A stretch of 64,000 nucleotides of DNA from Lysobacter_L cavernae. GTDB taxonomy: Bacteria > Pseudomonadota > Gammaproteobacteria > Xanthomonadales > Xanthomonadaceae. Every line of letters begins with the position of its first letter. The stretch's first letter is position 1. The stretch lies in assembly GCF_042648505.1 (NCBI RefSeq), contig NZ_JBHRXK010000003.1, positions 434,001 to 498,000 of the forward strand, given 5' to 3'. Below, piece by piece: positions 16,574 through 24,691 of this stretch. The notes under the pieces are model-generated. The model worked only from the letters and a program-made list of their open reading frames with translations. It did no database searches and had not been told where the DNA came from. Made by a program: the position numbers and the translations under genes.

Positions 16574-17581
16574 ATGACGCAGACCATTACGGTGATCCGT
16601 GGCGACGGTATCGGCCCGGAAATCATGGACGCCACCTTGCACGTGCTCGACTCGATGAACCTCGGGTTGCAGTACGAGTTCGCCGACGCCGGCCTGGTCG
16701 CGCTCGAGAAGCACGGCGAGCTGCTGCCGCAGGCCACGCTGGATTCGATCCGCAAGAACCGAATCGCGCTCAAGAGCCCGCTGACCACGCCGGTCGGCGA
16801 GGGCTTCAGCTCGATCAACGTCGAGCTGCGCAAGCGCTTCGACCTGTACGCCAACGTGCGTCCGGCCAAGTCGTTCCCGAACACCAAGTCGCGCTTCCCG
16901 GACGGCGTCGACCTGATCACGGTGCGCGAGAACACCGAAGGCGCCTACATCGGCGAAGGCCAGTCGTTGTCCGAGGACGGCGAGACCGCGCTGCTCACGC
17001 AGAAGGTCACGCGTCGCGGCTCCGAGCGCATCGTCCGCTACGCCTTCGACCTGGCCCGCAAGACCGGTCGCAAGAAGGTCACGGTGGTGCACAAGGCCAA
17101 CATCCTCAAGTCGACCTCGGGCCTGTTCCTGAAGACCGCGCGCACCGTCGCCGCCGAGTACCCCGACATCGAGTGCAACGAGATGATCGTGGACAACACC
17201 TGCATGCAGCTGGTGATGCGCCCGGAGCAGTTCGACATCATCGTCACCACCAACCTGTTCGGCGACATCATCTCCGACCTGTGCGCCGGTCTGGTCGGCG
17301 GCCTGGGCCTGGCGCCGGGCGCCAACATCGGCACCGACGCGGCGATCTTCGAAGCCGTGCACGGCACCGCGCCGGACATCGCCGGCCAGGGCAAGGCCAA
17401 TCCGTGCGCGCTGCTACTGGGCGCGGCGCAGATGCTCGACCACCTCGGCCAGACCGAGAAGGCCGAACGCCTGCGCGCGGCGATCATCGCCACGCTCGAG
17501 GCCAAGGACTCGCTGACCCCGGACCTGGGCGGCAGCGGCAACACGATGTCCTTCTCCCAGGCGATCGCCAGCTGGATCTAA
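16574..17581 (+). CDS. icd: NAD-type isocitrate dehydrogenase
   Basis: TCA-cycle enzyme that oxidises isocitrate to 2-oxoglutarate and CO2. The chain is 335 residues, the short form of the isocitrate/isopropylmalate dehydrogenase family, typical of NAD-linked enzymes and unlike the roughly 415-residue NADP enzyme of E. coli. The N-terminus is TVIRGDGIGPEI. The substrate loop SSINVELRKRFDLYAN and the metal-binding region VTTNLFGDIISD are present, as is the nucleotide site GTDAAIFEAVHGTAPDIAG. It stands alone, with a strong terminator after it. A homoisocitrate or isopropylmalate activity is less likely given the sequence pattern. Confidence 0.9.
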   Translation: MTQTITVIRGDGIGPEIMDATLHVLDSMNLGLQYEFADAGLVALEKHGELLPQATLDSIRKNRIALKSPLTTPVGEGFSSINVELRKRFDLYANVRPAKSFPNTKSRFPDGVDLITVRENTEGAYIGEGQSLSEDGETALLTQKVTRRGSERIVRYAFDLARKTGRKKVTVVHKANILKSTSGLFLKTARTVAAEYPDIECNEMIVDNTCMQLVMRPEQFDIIVTTNLFGDIISDLCAGLVGGLGLAPGANIGTDAAIFEAVHGTAPDIAGQGKANPCALLLGAAQMLDHLGQTEKAERLRAAIIATLEAKDSLTPDLGGSGNTMSFSQAIASWI

Positions 17582-17605
17582 CCGGCCATCCAGTGATCCA
17601 TGGAC

Positions 17606-17634
17606 GGGGCGCCTTGGGCGCCCCGTTCTGTTTT
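17606..17634 (+). terminator. Terminator of icd
   Basis: Stem GGGGCGCC/GGCGCCCC with a 3-base loop, then GTTCTGTTTT. Located 25 bases past the stop. Confidence 0.8.
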
Positions 17635-17745
17635 GGAGGCCCCGCAGGGGGCATGGGTGACCCGCCTGCGTTCTGTCCATGGACTCGACAGCGCCCGTGC
17701 TGCACTGCAAAATTGGCGTGTTTTCAAATCCATTCGGATAAAGCG

Positions 17746-19080
17746 ATGAATGAACCGGTCCGTCCGAGCTCCCTGGCGCTGACGCCACTGCTGCTGTTCC
17801 TGGCACTGTTCTTCGGGGCCGGCCTGTATTTCACCGCGCACGGCGAGGCGATGGGGTTCTACCAGTTGCGCGCGCCGGTCGCGATCCTGCCGGCGCTGGC
17901 GCTGGCCGCGTTCATCGCCTGGCGGCACGGGCTCAAGCCGCTGGAGACGCTGCTGTCGGGCATGGGCGACCACAACGTGGTGCTGATGTGCCTGATCTTC
18001 CTGCTCGCTGGCGGCTTCGTCGAAGTGTCCAAGGCGATCGGCGCGGTCGATGCGATCGTCGCGCTCGGCATCGGCAACGTGCATCCGGCGCTGTTGCTGC
18101 CGGGATTGTTCGTGGTGGCCGGCTTCATCTCGCTGTCGTTGGGGACCTCGATGGGCACGATCGCCGCGGTCGCGCCGATTGCGCTGGGCGTGTCCGATGC
18201 CTCGGGCCTCGACCGAGCGCTGGTGCTGGGCGCGGTGATCGGCGGCGCGACCTTCGGCGACAACCTGTCGGTGATCTCCGACACCGCCATCGTTGCCAGC
18301 CGCACACAGGGCTGCACCATGCGCGAGAAATTCCGCGAGAACCTCAAGCTGGCGCTGCCGGCGGCGTTGCTCACCCTGGTGGTGCTCGGCTTCGTCGGCG
18401 AAACCGCGCCGGTGCAGACGCTCGATCCGGTTTCGCCGTGGCTGATCCTGCCGTACCTGATCGTGCTCGGCCTCGCGCTGGCCGGTGTCGACGTGATCAT
18501 CGTGCTGAGCCTGGGCTTGGTCATCGCCGGCCTGTTCGGTGCGTTCTTCACCGACGAGTTCGGTGTCGCGGCCTACGCCAACCACATCTGGGAAGGCTTC
18601 GAGAGCATGGTCGAGATCACCTTGCTGTCGCTGCTGGTCGGCGGTCTCGGCGCGCTGCTGAAAGCGACCGGCGGCCTGGCCTGGGTGGCCAAGGTAATCG
18701 GCCGGTTCGCGCGCGGCCACAAGAGTCGCCGCGCCGGCGAAATAAGCATCGCCACGCTGTCGGCGACCACCGATGTGTTCACCGCCAACAACACCGTCGC
18801 GATCCTCATCAGCGGCGGCCTGGCCCGAGACATTGCCCAGCAGCACGGCGTGCCGCCGGCACGCGCCGCCAGCGTGCTCGACATCTTCGCCTGCGTGACT
18901 CAGGGCGTGCTGCCCTATGGCGCGCAGATCCTGCTGGCGGCGTCGCTGGGGGCGGTGTCACCGCTCGCCCTCGCCGGCAGCGTGCATTACAGCTGGTTGC
19001 TCGGTGCGATCACGATCGTGGCGATGTTGTGGCCGTCGCGTAAACGGCAGCCGCGACCGGCGTCGGTCGCCGGGGCATGA
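17746..19080 (+). CDS. Na+/H+ antiporter, NhaC-like family
   Basis: Inner-membrane protein of 444 residues with about 11 hydrophobic helices, placed in the NhaC-type antiporter family. Conserved features include the glycine/serine-rich stretch SLSLGTSMGTIAAVAPIA, GGATFGDNLSVISDTAI (the acidic pair in the membrane that is typical of the family) and ATTDVFTANNTVAIL near residue 340. The start at 17746 is the ATG just before the first helix; an in-frame extension runs back into icd and is rejected. It would exchange Na+ or another cation for protons; the ion is not certain. A bidirectional terminator follows. Confidence 0.85.
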   Translation: MNEPVRPSSLALTPLLLFLALFFGAGLYFTAHGEAMGFYQLRAPVAILPALALAAFIAWRHGLKPLETLLSGMGDHNVVLMCLIFLLAGGFVEVSKAIGAVDAIVALGIGNVHPALLLPGLFVVAGFISLSLGTSMGTIAAVAPIALGVSDASGLDRALVLGAVIGGATFGDNLSVISDTAIVASRTQGCTMREKFRENLKLALPAALLTLVVLGFVGETAPVQTLDPVSPWLILPYLIVLGLALAGVDVIIVLSLGLVIAGLFGAFFTDEFGVAAYANHIWEGFESMVEITLLSLLVGGLGALLKATGGLAWVAKVIGRFARGHKSRRAGEISIATLSATTDVFTANNTVAILISGGLARDIAQQHGVPPARAASVLDIFACVTQGVLPYGAQILLAASLGAVSPLALAGSVHYSWLLGAITIVAMLWPSRKRQPRPASVAGA

Positions 19081-19089
19081 TCGAGTAGA

Positions 19090-19124
19090 TGTGAAAAGGG
19101 GCGCGAATCGCGCCCCTTTTCACA
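19090..19124. terminator. Bidirectional terminator
   Basis: Perfect long palindrome with arms TGTGAAAAGGGGCGCG and CGCGCCCCTTTTCACA between two convergent genes. The A-run and T-run lie inside the stem, so it can serve both strands. Confidence 0.9.
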
Positions 19125-19142
19125 TCGCCAGCAGGCGCGAGG

Positions 19143-19907
19143 TCAATCGCGTGATTGCAGCTTGGCCAGCAGTCGCAGGAACTCCACATACAGCCACACC
19201 AGCGTGACCATCAGACCGAACGCGCCGTACCACTCCATGTACTTGGGCGCGTTCTGCTCGACGCCGGTTTCGATGAAGTCGAAGTCCAGCACCAGGTTCA
19301 GCGCGGCAATCACCACCACGAACAGGCTGAAACCGATGCCGATCAACCCCGACTCGTGGATGAAGGGGATATTGATCTTGAAGAAACCCAGCACGATGGT
19401 GGCCAGGTAGACCAGGGCGATGCCACCTGTGGCGGCGACCACGCCCAGTTTGAAGTTCTCGGTGGCCCTGATCAGGCCCGAGCGATAGGCGAAGAGCAGG
19501 GCGAACAGGGTGCCGAAGGTCAGCATCACCGCCTGCATCACGATGCCCGGGAAGCGCTGCTCGAACATCGCCGAGATGGCGCCGAGGAAGAAGCCCTCGA
19601 CCAGCGCGTACAGCGGCGCCGTGACCGGCGACCATTCCTTCTTGAAGGTCGTGATCAGGGCCAACACCAGCCCACCGATCGCGCCGCCCCAGACATAGGG
19701 ACCGGCGCCGACCACGCCGGCGGAGGTGAACTGCACCTGGTTCCAGGCAAATGCCGCGGTGAGCACGCACAGCAACAGCAAGACGCCGGTCTTGTTGACC
19801 GTGCCGTTCAGGGACATGGTGTCGCTGTCGCGGCGTACCACCGTGCCGCTGGCGAGGTCCAGAAAGGTGCTTTCCTTCAAGGCCGGATTGCCGCTGCGCA
19901 TCATCAT
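19143..19907 (-). CDS. Bax inhibitor-1/YccA family membrane protein
   Basis: Inner-membrane protein of 254 residues with seven predicted helices, of the BI-1 (TMBIM) family. Bacterial members resemble YccA, which modulates FtsH, or YetJ, a pH-sensitive calcium leak. A cytoplasmic tail of about 40 residues precedes the first helix (GVLLLLCVLTAAFAWN). The segment LNLVLDFDFIE near the C-terminus carries the paired acidic residues typical of the family. The start is one of three consecutive ATG codons (19907, 19904, 19901) after AGGGGG. A longer frame would run through tRNA genes and is rejected. Confidence 0.85.
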   Translation of the reverse strand: MMMRSGNPALKESTFLDLASGTVVRRDSDTMSLNGTVNKTGVLLLLCVLTAAFAWNQVQFTSAGVVGAGPYVWGGAIGGLVLALITTFKKEWSPVTAPLYALVEGFFLGAISAMFEQRFPGIVMQAVMLTFGTLFALLFAYRSGLIRATENFKLGVVAATGGIALVYLATIVLGFFKINIPFIHESGLIGIGFSLFVVVIAALNLVLDFDFIETGVEQNAPKYMEWYGAFGLMVTLVWLYVEFLRLLAKLQSRD

Positions 19908-20050
19908 GTTGCCCCCTGTTCCCTGGTCAGTGTGAGAGCTCGAGCATACAACGGCACAACCAGAGAGCGGCTGCTCGTTGACAGCGGCCGGCGCGCCACC
20001 CAAACTAGTCGGCCTTTCGCGGCGTTGGCGCGCAACGGAAGTCCCGGCTT

Positions 20051-20127
20051 CGGGGTATAGCTCAGCCTGGTAGAGCGCCAGCTTTGGGAGCTGGATGTCG
20101 TGGGTTCGAATCCCTCTGCCCCGACCA
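20051..20127 (+). tRNA. tRNA-Pro (TGG)
   Basis: 77 bases, full cloverleaf with encoded CCA. The anticodon stem CCAGC/GCTGG encloses the loop TTTGGGA, giving anticodon TGG. First of five tRNA genes in a row. Confidence 0.97.
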
Positions 20128-20180
20128 TCCGGACCCTGTGGCAAGTTCCGAAACGGCGCGTCAGTTAAGATTGAAGACTG

Positions 20181-20257
20181 GCGCCCGTAGCTCAACCGGA
20201 TAGAGCACCGGCCTTCTAAGCCGGTGGTTGCAGGTTCGATTCCTGCCGGGCGCGCCA
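20181..20257 (+). tRNA. tRNA-Arg (TCT)
   Basis: 77 bases with encoded CCA. The anticodon stem CCGGC/GCCGG holds CTTCTAA, anticodon TCT, reading the rare codons AGA and AGG. Confidence 0.97.
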
Positions 20258-20284
20258 AACGTCGATGCGGTATCCAAGCTTTAT

Positions 20285-20362
20285 GGTGGCTGTAGCTCAG
20301 TTGGTTAGAGTACTGGATTGTGATTCCAGATGTCGGGGGTTCGAGTCCCCTCAGCCACCCCA
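20285..20362 (+). tRNA. tRNA-His (GTG)
   Basis: 78 bases including the extra 5' G at position -1 that marks tRNA-His, paired with C73 before CCA. The stem CTGGA/TCCAG holds TTGTGAT, anticodon GTG. Confidence 0.97.
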
Positions 20363-20415
20363 ATCACTTGGCGAAATCGATTCAAGTTGTTATGATTTCG
20401 CTTCTACGTTGTTCC

Positions 20416-20491
20416 GGGCCGTTAGCTCAGTTGGTAGAGCAGTTGACTCTTAATCAATAGGTCCAAGGTTCGAATCCTTGACGGCCCACCA
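20416..20491 (+). tRNA. tRNA-Lys (CTT)
   Basis: 76 bases with encoded CCA. The stem GTTGA/TCAAT holds CTCTTAA, anticodon CTT. A terminator follows 7 bases later. Confidence 0.96.
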
Positions 20492-20498
20492 ATCCGGA

Positions 20499-20530
20499 AA
20501 GCACCTGGCTCTGCCAGGTGCTTTTTTCTT
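20499..20530 (+). terminator. Terminator of the tRNA operon
   Basis: Ten-base stem AAGCACCTGG/CCAGGTGCTT, loop CTCTG, then a T-rich tail. Strong intrinsic terminator after tRNA-Lys; it implies that tRNA-Leu has its own promoter. Confidence 0.93.
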
Positions 20531-20581
20531 GTCCGCGACCCGGCCTAGAATGCCGCCGCGGCGACCGCGTCCGGCGGCAAT

Positions 20582-20666
20582 GCGAAAGTGGCGGAATTGG
20601 TAGACGCCCTGGATTTAGGTTCCAGTGCCTAACGGCGTGCGGGTTCGAGTCCCGCCTTTCGCACCA
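20582..20666 (+). tRNA. tRNA-Leu (TAG)
   Basis: 85 bases with a long variable arm and encoded CCA. The stem CTGGA/TCCAG holds TTTAGGT, anticodon TAG. Confidence 0.96.
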
Positions 20667-20932
20667 GCCCGCCTTACCTCCTAGCGGCCAGTGCAGTCCG
20701 AGCGAGCGCTCGCGAGTGGCGAGCTGAACGAGCCGGTTTCAAGGTGCAACAGGTCCACGCAGGCCGCCGGGCTAACTTCGTGCCCGGTCCGTCCACAAGC
20801 TGGCGGCGGCGGCCGTAATCAGCGAAACTATCCCGTTCCGCTGGCGGGCGACGGCCCCTCGTGCCCGACCAGCGGTCGGACAGGATCATCAACATCGTGC
20901 CGCGGCCGGCTGCCGCGGTGGCAGGAGTGGAT

Positions 20933-22231
20933 ATGCAAGTTTCGGTCGAAACGCTCGGTAACCTTGAACGCCGCATGACCTTCAGCCTCCCGGCGGATCG
21001 CCTGGAAAGCGTGGTCGATGGTCGCCTGCGCGAGATTGCGCGCGGTGCCAAGATCAAGGGTTTCCGTCCCGGCAAGGTGCCGGCCAAGGTGATCGAGCAG
21101 CGCTTCGGCGAGCAGGTCCGCGCCGAGGTGCTCGACGGCCTGCTGCGCGAGGGTTTCAGCAACGCGGTGCGTCAGGAGTCGCTGCAGATCGCCGGCAACC
21201 CGCAGATCGTGCCGGCCGCCGACCAGACGGAGCTGGCCTATGTCGCCACCTTCGAGGTGGTGCCGGACTTCGGCGACATTGATGTCGCCAAGCTCAACGT
21301 GATCCGTCACGCCGCGCAGGTCAGCGACACCGACATCGACGCGATGATCGAGAACCTGCGCCTGCAGCGCCGCAGCTGGAACGCGGTGGAACGTGCCGCG
21401 ACGACCGGTGATGCGGTCGAGGTCGAGACCTGGTCGCAGATCGGTGACGAGCGTCTGCCGGCTGAGGGCGTCGAGCGCGGCGCCACTGCCATCGGTTCGG
21501 GCGCGATGTTCCCGGCAATCGAGGCGGCCCTGGTTGGCCTCAAGGTCGACGAGGAAAAACTGGCCGAGATCGAATTCCCGGCCGACTGGCGCGTGCCGCA
21601 GTTCGCCGGCAAGAAGGTCAATGTGCACCTGAAGGCCACCAAGGTGTCCGAGCCGGTTCTGCCGGAAGTCGATGCCACCTTCATCAAGAGCTTCGGCATC
21701 AAGAGCGGTGACGTCGCCCAGTTCCGCAACGACATCCGCAGCAACCTCGAGCGCGAGCTCAAGGGCGCGCTGATGACCCGCCTGCGCCGCGAAGTCGGCG
21801 AGCAGCTCATCGCCGCCTATGCGCAGGTCGAAATGCCGCCCAGGCTGGTCGAGAACGAGGCCCGCGACATGGCCCGTCAGACCATCGAACAGGCCCGCCG
21901 TCAGGGCCGTGCGATCGGCGAGATCCCGGCCGACGCCCATCAGGGCTTCATGGATGCGGCCCGCAAGCGCGTGCTGGTCGGCCTGCTGGTCGGCGAGATC
22001 GCGCGTCGCAACGAGCTCAAGCTCGATCCCAAGCGCGTGACCGAGACCATGCAGTTGATCGCTTCCACCTACGAAGAGCCGCAGCAGGTCATCGAGCTGT
22101 ACCGCAACGATGCGCAGCTGATGTCCAGCCTGCAGTCGCGGGTGATGGAGGAGCAGGTGATCGACTGGATCGCCGAGCGCGCCCAGCACACCGAGCAGCC
22201 GCTGTCGTTCAGCGAGGCAATCCGCCAGTAA
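20933..22231 (+). CDS. tig: Trigger factor
   Basis: Ribosome-bound chaperone and prolyl isomerase (432 residues) that meets new chains at the exit tunnel. The ribosome-binding loop GFRPGKVP lies near residues 44-51, the PPIase domain follows (about 150-245), and the C-terminal helical arms end with a segment rich in Glu and Arg. The start at 20933 is supported by AGGAG 5 bases upstream and by the usual N-terminus MQVSVETLGNLERR. It opens the tig-clpP-clpX-lon block, with 148 bases before clpP. Confidence 0.96.
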   Translation: MQVSVETLGNLERRMTFSLPADRLESVVDGRLREIARGAKIKGFRPGKVPAKVIEQRFGEQVRAEVLDGLLREGFSNAVRQESLQIAGNPQIVPAADQTELAYVATFEVVPDFGDIDVAKLNVIRHAAQVSDTDIDAMIENLRLQRRSWNAVERAATTGDAVEVETWSQIGDERLPAEGVERGATAIGSGAMFPAIEAALVGLKVDEEKLAEIEFPADWRVPQFAGKKVNVHLKATKVSEPVLPEVDATFIKSFGIKSGDVAQFRNDIRSNLERELKGALMTRLRREVGEQLIAAYAQVEMPPRLVENEARDMARQTIEQARRQGRAIGEIPADAHQGFMDAARKRVLVGLLVGEIARRNELKLDPKRVTETMQLIASTYEEPQQVIELYRNDAQLMSSLQSRVMEEQVIDWIAERAQHTEQPLSFSEAIRQ

Positions 22232-22242
22232 TCGCTGCACCG

Positions 22243-22270
22243 GGACCACGGCGGGCATCCACCGTGGTCC
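22243..22270 (+). terminator. Stem-loop after tig
   Basis: Nine-base stem GGACCACGG/CCGTGGTCC with a 10-base loop, 12 bases past the tig stop. No T-run; probably a partial terminator or a 3' end stabiliser before the clpP promoter. Confidence 0.55.
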
Positions 22271-22295
22271 GATCATTGACACAACGAACGCGCCC

Positions 22296-22325
22296 CTTGC
22301 GCTCCGCTCCGGTTGGCCCCAATTT
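22296..22325 (+). promoter_or_regulatory. Possible heat-shock (sigma-32) promoter of clpP
   Basis: CTTGCG, then 15 bases, then CCCCAATTT, about 55 bases before the clpP ATG. It resembles the sigma-32 elements CTTGAA and CCCCATNT with the right spacing. The -35 match is partial, so this is weaker than the lon site. Confidence 0.4.
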
Positions 22326-22379
22326 GACCGGACATTGCTTCCCGCAAGCGCCCACTACAGCCCCAAGGTGCCGTCGAAC

Positions 22380-23006
22380 ATGGACAACCGGACCAAAGCC
22401 CTGAACCTCGTGCCGATGGTGGTCGAACAGACCAGCCGCGGCGAGCGCGCGTACGACATCTATTCGCGCTTGCTCAAGGAGCGGGTGATCTTCCTGGTCG
22501 GCGGCGTCGACGACCATGTTGCCAACGTGATCGTCGCGCAGATGCTGTTCCTCGAGGCCGAGAACCCCGAGAAGGACATCAGCCTGTACATCAACTCGCC
22601 CGGTGGCGTGGTCACCGCCGGCCTGGCGATCTACGACACCATGCAGTACATCAAGCCGGACGTGAGCACGATCTGCGTCGGCCAGGCTGCCTCGATGGGC
22701 GCGCTGCTGCTGGCGGCCGGTGCCAAGGGCAAGCGCTACGCGCTGCCGAACTCGCGGGTGATGATCCACCAGCCGTTGGGCGGCTTCCAGGGCCAGGCGA
22801 CCGACATCGACATCCACGCCCGCGAGATCCTGACCCTGCGTCAGCGCCTCAACGAGATACTGGCCAAGCACACCGGCCAGGCGCTGGAGACGATCGCGCG
22901 CGATACCGAGCGCGACAACTTCAAGAGTGCCGAAGCGGCGCGCGAGTACGGTCTGGTCGACCAGGTGCTCGAGCGGCGTCCGGAAGACTCCATCCAGCCA
23001 GCGTGA
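22380..23006 (+). CDS. clpP: ATP-dependent Clp protease proteolytic subunit
   Basis: Serine protease (208 residues) that forms the 14-subunit chamber fed by ClpX. The triad is Ser105 (GQAASMG), His130 (MIHQP) and Asp179 (TERDN), with the same spacing as in E. coli ClpP. The hydrophobic helix region and the SPGGVVTAGLAIYDTMQYI segment are intact. The ATG at 22380 gives the family N-terminus (TKALNLVPMVVEQTSRGER); an in-frame ATG at 22335 lacks support. clpX follows after 181 bases, so the pair may be partly cotranscribed. Confidence 0.96.
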   Translation: MDNRTKALNLVPMVVEQTSRGERAYDIYSRLLKERVIFLVGGVDDHVANVIVAQMLFLEAENPEKDISLYINSPGGVVTAGLAIYDTMQYIKPDVSTICVGQAASMGALLLAAGAKGKRYALPNSRVMIHQPLGGFQGQATDIDIHAREILTLRQRLNEILAKHTGQALETIARDTERDNFKSAEAAREYGLVDQVLERRPEDSIQPA

Positions 23007-23008
23007 TC

Positions 23009-23029
23009 AGCCGGCCTGACCCGCCGGCT
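23009..23029 (+). terminator. Stem-loop after clpP
   Basis: Seven-base stem AGCCGGC/GCCGGCT directly after the clpP stop, with no T-run. It may reduce readthrough into clpX. Confidence 0.4.
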
Positions 23030-23187
23030 GCCGCCAAGCCGTTGATCCGACGACTTTTCAGGCCCGAGAGCCGACCCGCAGGACGGGCCGGAGCGCTGTG
23101 TTATTCTCGGGCCGCAGCACCTGAACACGTCCACTCAGGACGGGTTCAAGACATGAGCACCACCAAAAGCACCACTTGGGCACAAGC

Positions 23188-24480
23188 ATGAGCGACGACC
23201 GACAGGGCCGCACTACCGGCGACAGCAACAAGATTCTCTATTGCTCGTTCTGCGGGAAGAGCCAGCACGAGGTCAGGAAGCTGATCGCGGGCCCCAGCGT
23301 GTTCATCTGCGACGAATGCGTCGAGTTGTGCAACGACATCATCCGCGAGGAGCTCGAGGAGAAGGCGCAGTCGGCACGCAGCCACCTGCCCAAGCCGCGC
23401 GAGATCCTCGAAGTGCTCGATCAGTACGTGATCGGCCAGCAGCGCGCCAAGCGCACGCTCGCGGTCGCCGTGTACAACCACTACAAGCGCATCGAGAGCC
23501 GGCAGAAGAACGACGACGTCGAGCTGGCGAAGTCGAACATCCTGCTGGTCGGCCCGACCGGCTCGGGCAAGACGCTGCTGGCCGAGACGCTGGCGCGCCT
23601 GCTCAACGTGCCTTTCACGATGGCCGACGCCACCACGCTGACCGAAGCCGGTTACGTCGGTGAGGACGTTGAGAACATCATCCAGAAGCTGCTGCAGAAG
23701 TGCGACTACGATGTCGACAAGGCGCAGCAGGGCATCGTCTACATCGACGAGATCGACAAGATCTCGCGCAAGTCCGACAACCCCTCGATCACCCGCGATG
23801 TGTCGGGCGAGGGCGTGCAGCAGGCGCTGCTCAAGCTGATCGAAGGCACCGTCGCCAGCGTGCCGCCGCAGGGCGGGCGCAAGCATCCGCAGCAGGAGTT
23901 CCTGCAGGTCGATACCCGCAACATCCTGTTCGTCGTCGGTGGTGCGTTTGCCGGTCTCGACAAGATCATCCAGCAGCGCAGCACCGAGGCCGGTGGCATC
24001 GGCTTTGGCGCCAAGGTCAAGAGCAGCGAGCGCAAGGTCGAGGTCGGCAAGATCCTGGCCGAAGTCGAGCCCGAAGACCTGATCAAGTTCGGCCTGATTC
24101 CCGAGTTCGTCGGCCGCCTGCCGGTGGTCGCCACACTCGAGGAGCTGGACGAGGCCGCGCTGGTCACGATCCTGACCGAACCGAAGAACGCGATCACCAA
24201 ACAGTTCAAGAAGCTGTTCGAGATGGAGGGCGTCGAGCTGGAGTTCCGTCCGGACGCCCTGCAGGCGATCGCCAAGAAGGCGCTCAAGCGCAAGACCGGC
24301 GCGCGTGGCCTGCGCACCATCGTCGAGTCGGTGTTGCTGGACACCATGTACGAGCTGCCGTCGCTGGAGAACGTCAGCAAGGTCGTGGTCGACGAGTCGG
24401 TAATCGACCACAAGACCGAGCCGTACCTGATCTACCAGACCCCGCCGGCGGCTGCGCCGAAGGTCGCCGCCGCGGACTGA
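23188..24480 (+). CDS. clpX: ATP-dependent Clp protease ATPase subunit ClpX
   Basis: AAA+ unfoldase (430 residues) that recognises tagged proteins and threads them into ClpP. The N-terminal C4 zinc domain uses Cys19, Cys22, Cys41 and Cys44. Walker A is GPTGSGKT (122-129), Walker B is IVYIDEID (183-190), and the ClpP-docking IGF loop is visible in GGIGFGAKV. Sensor and arginine-finger regions are in the usual places. The start is ATG at 23188; a TTG four codons earlier is less likely. Confidence 0.97.
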   Translation: MSDDRQGRTTGDSNKILYCSFCGKSQHEVRKLIAGPSVFICDECVELCNDIIREELEEKAQSARSHLPKPREILEVLDQYVIGQQRAKRTLAVAVYNHYKRIESRQKNDDVELAKSNILLVGPTGSGKTLLAETLARLLNVPFTMADATTLTEAGYVGEDVENIIQKLLQKCDYDVDKAQQGIVYIDEIDKISRKSDNPSITRDVSGEGVQQALLKLIEGTVASVPPQGGRKHPQQEFLQVDTRNILFVVGGAFAGLDKIIQQRSTEAGGIGFGAKVKSSERKVEVGKILAEVEPEDLIKFGLIPEFVGRLPVVATLEELDEAALVTILTEPKNAITKQFKKLFEMEGVELEFRPDALQAIAKKALKRKTGARGLRTIVESVLLDTMYELPSLENVSKVVVDESVIDHKTEPYLIYQTPPAAAPKVAAAD

Positions 24481-24515
24481 ATGCGGCCACGTCGCCGCCT
24501 CCTTAGGTGGTGCCT

Positions 24516-24541
24516 GAAATCAGCTGTAACCGGCTGATTTC
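24516..24541 (+). terminator. Stem-loop after clpX
   Basis: Nine-base stem GAAATCAGC/GCTGATTTC with an 8-base loop, 36 bases past the clpX stop. Unusually AT-rich for this genome; followed by AATA rather than T-run. Confidence 0.55.
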
Positions 24542-24584
24542 AATATGGATTCCCTTCTTGGCCTGGATCGTTGCATCCGGGCCG

Positions 24585-24613
24585 CTTGCATCCTTTCACG
24601 CAGGCCCCCATAA
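24585..24613 (+). promoter_or_regulatory. Heat-shock (sigma-32) promoter of lon
   Basis: CTTGCA, a 15-base spacer and CCCCATAA match the sigma-32 consensus (CTTGAA, CCCCATNT) closely. The predicted transcript starts about 70 bases before the lon ATG. lon is a heat-shock gene in E. coli, which agrees. Confidence 0.65.
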
Positions 24614-24691
24614 CCGTGGCCAGGGGCCATCGCGCCCGCCGTCTTTCCGGGCGACCGCTGCCCGGGTCCCGTCTATCCGGAGCCCCCATCC

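Noticed and set aside
17173..17745. N-terminal extension of the antiporter
   Set aside because: It overlaps icd and its terminator; the ATG at 17746 precedes the first helix.
19908..20363. N-terminal extension of the Bax-inhibitor-like protein
   Set aside because: The frame is read through tRNA-Pro, tRNA-Arg and tRNA-His on the other strand.
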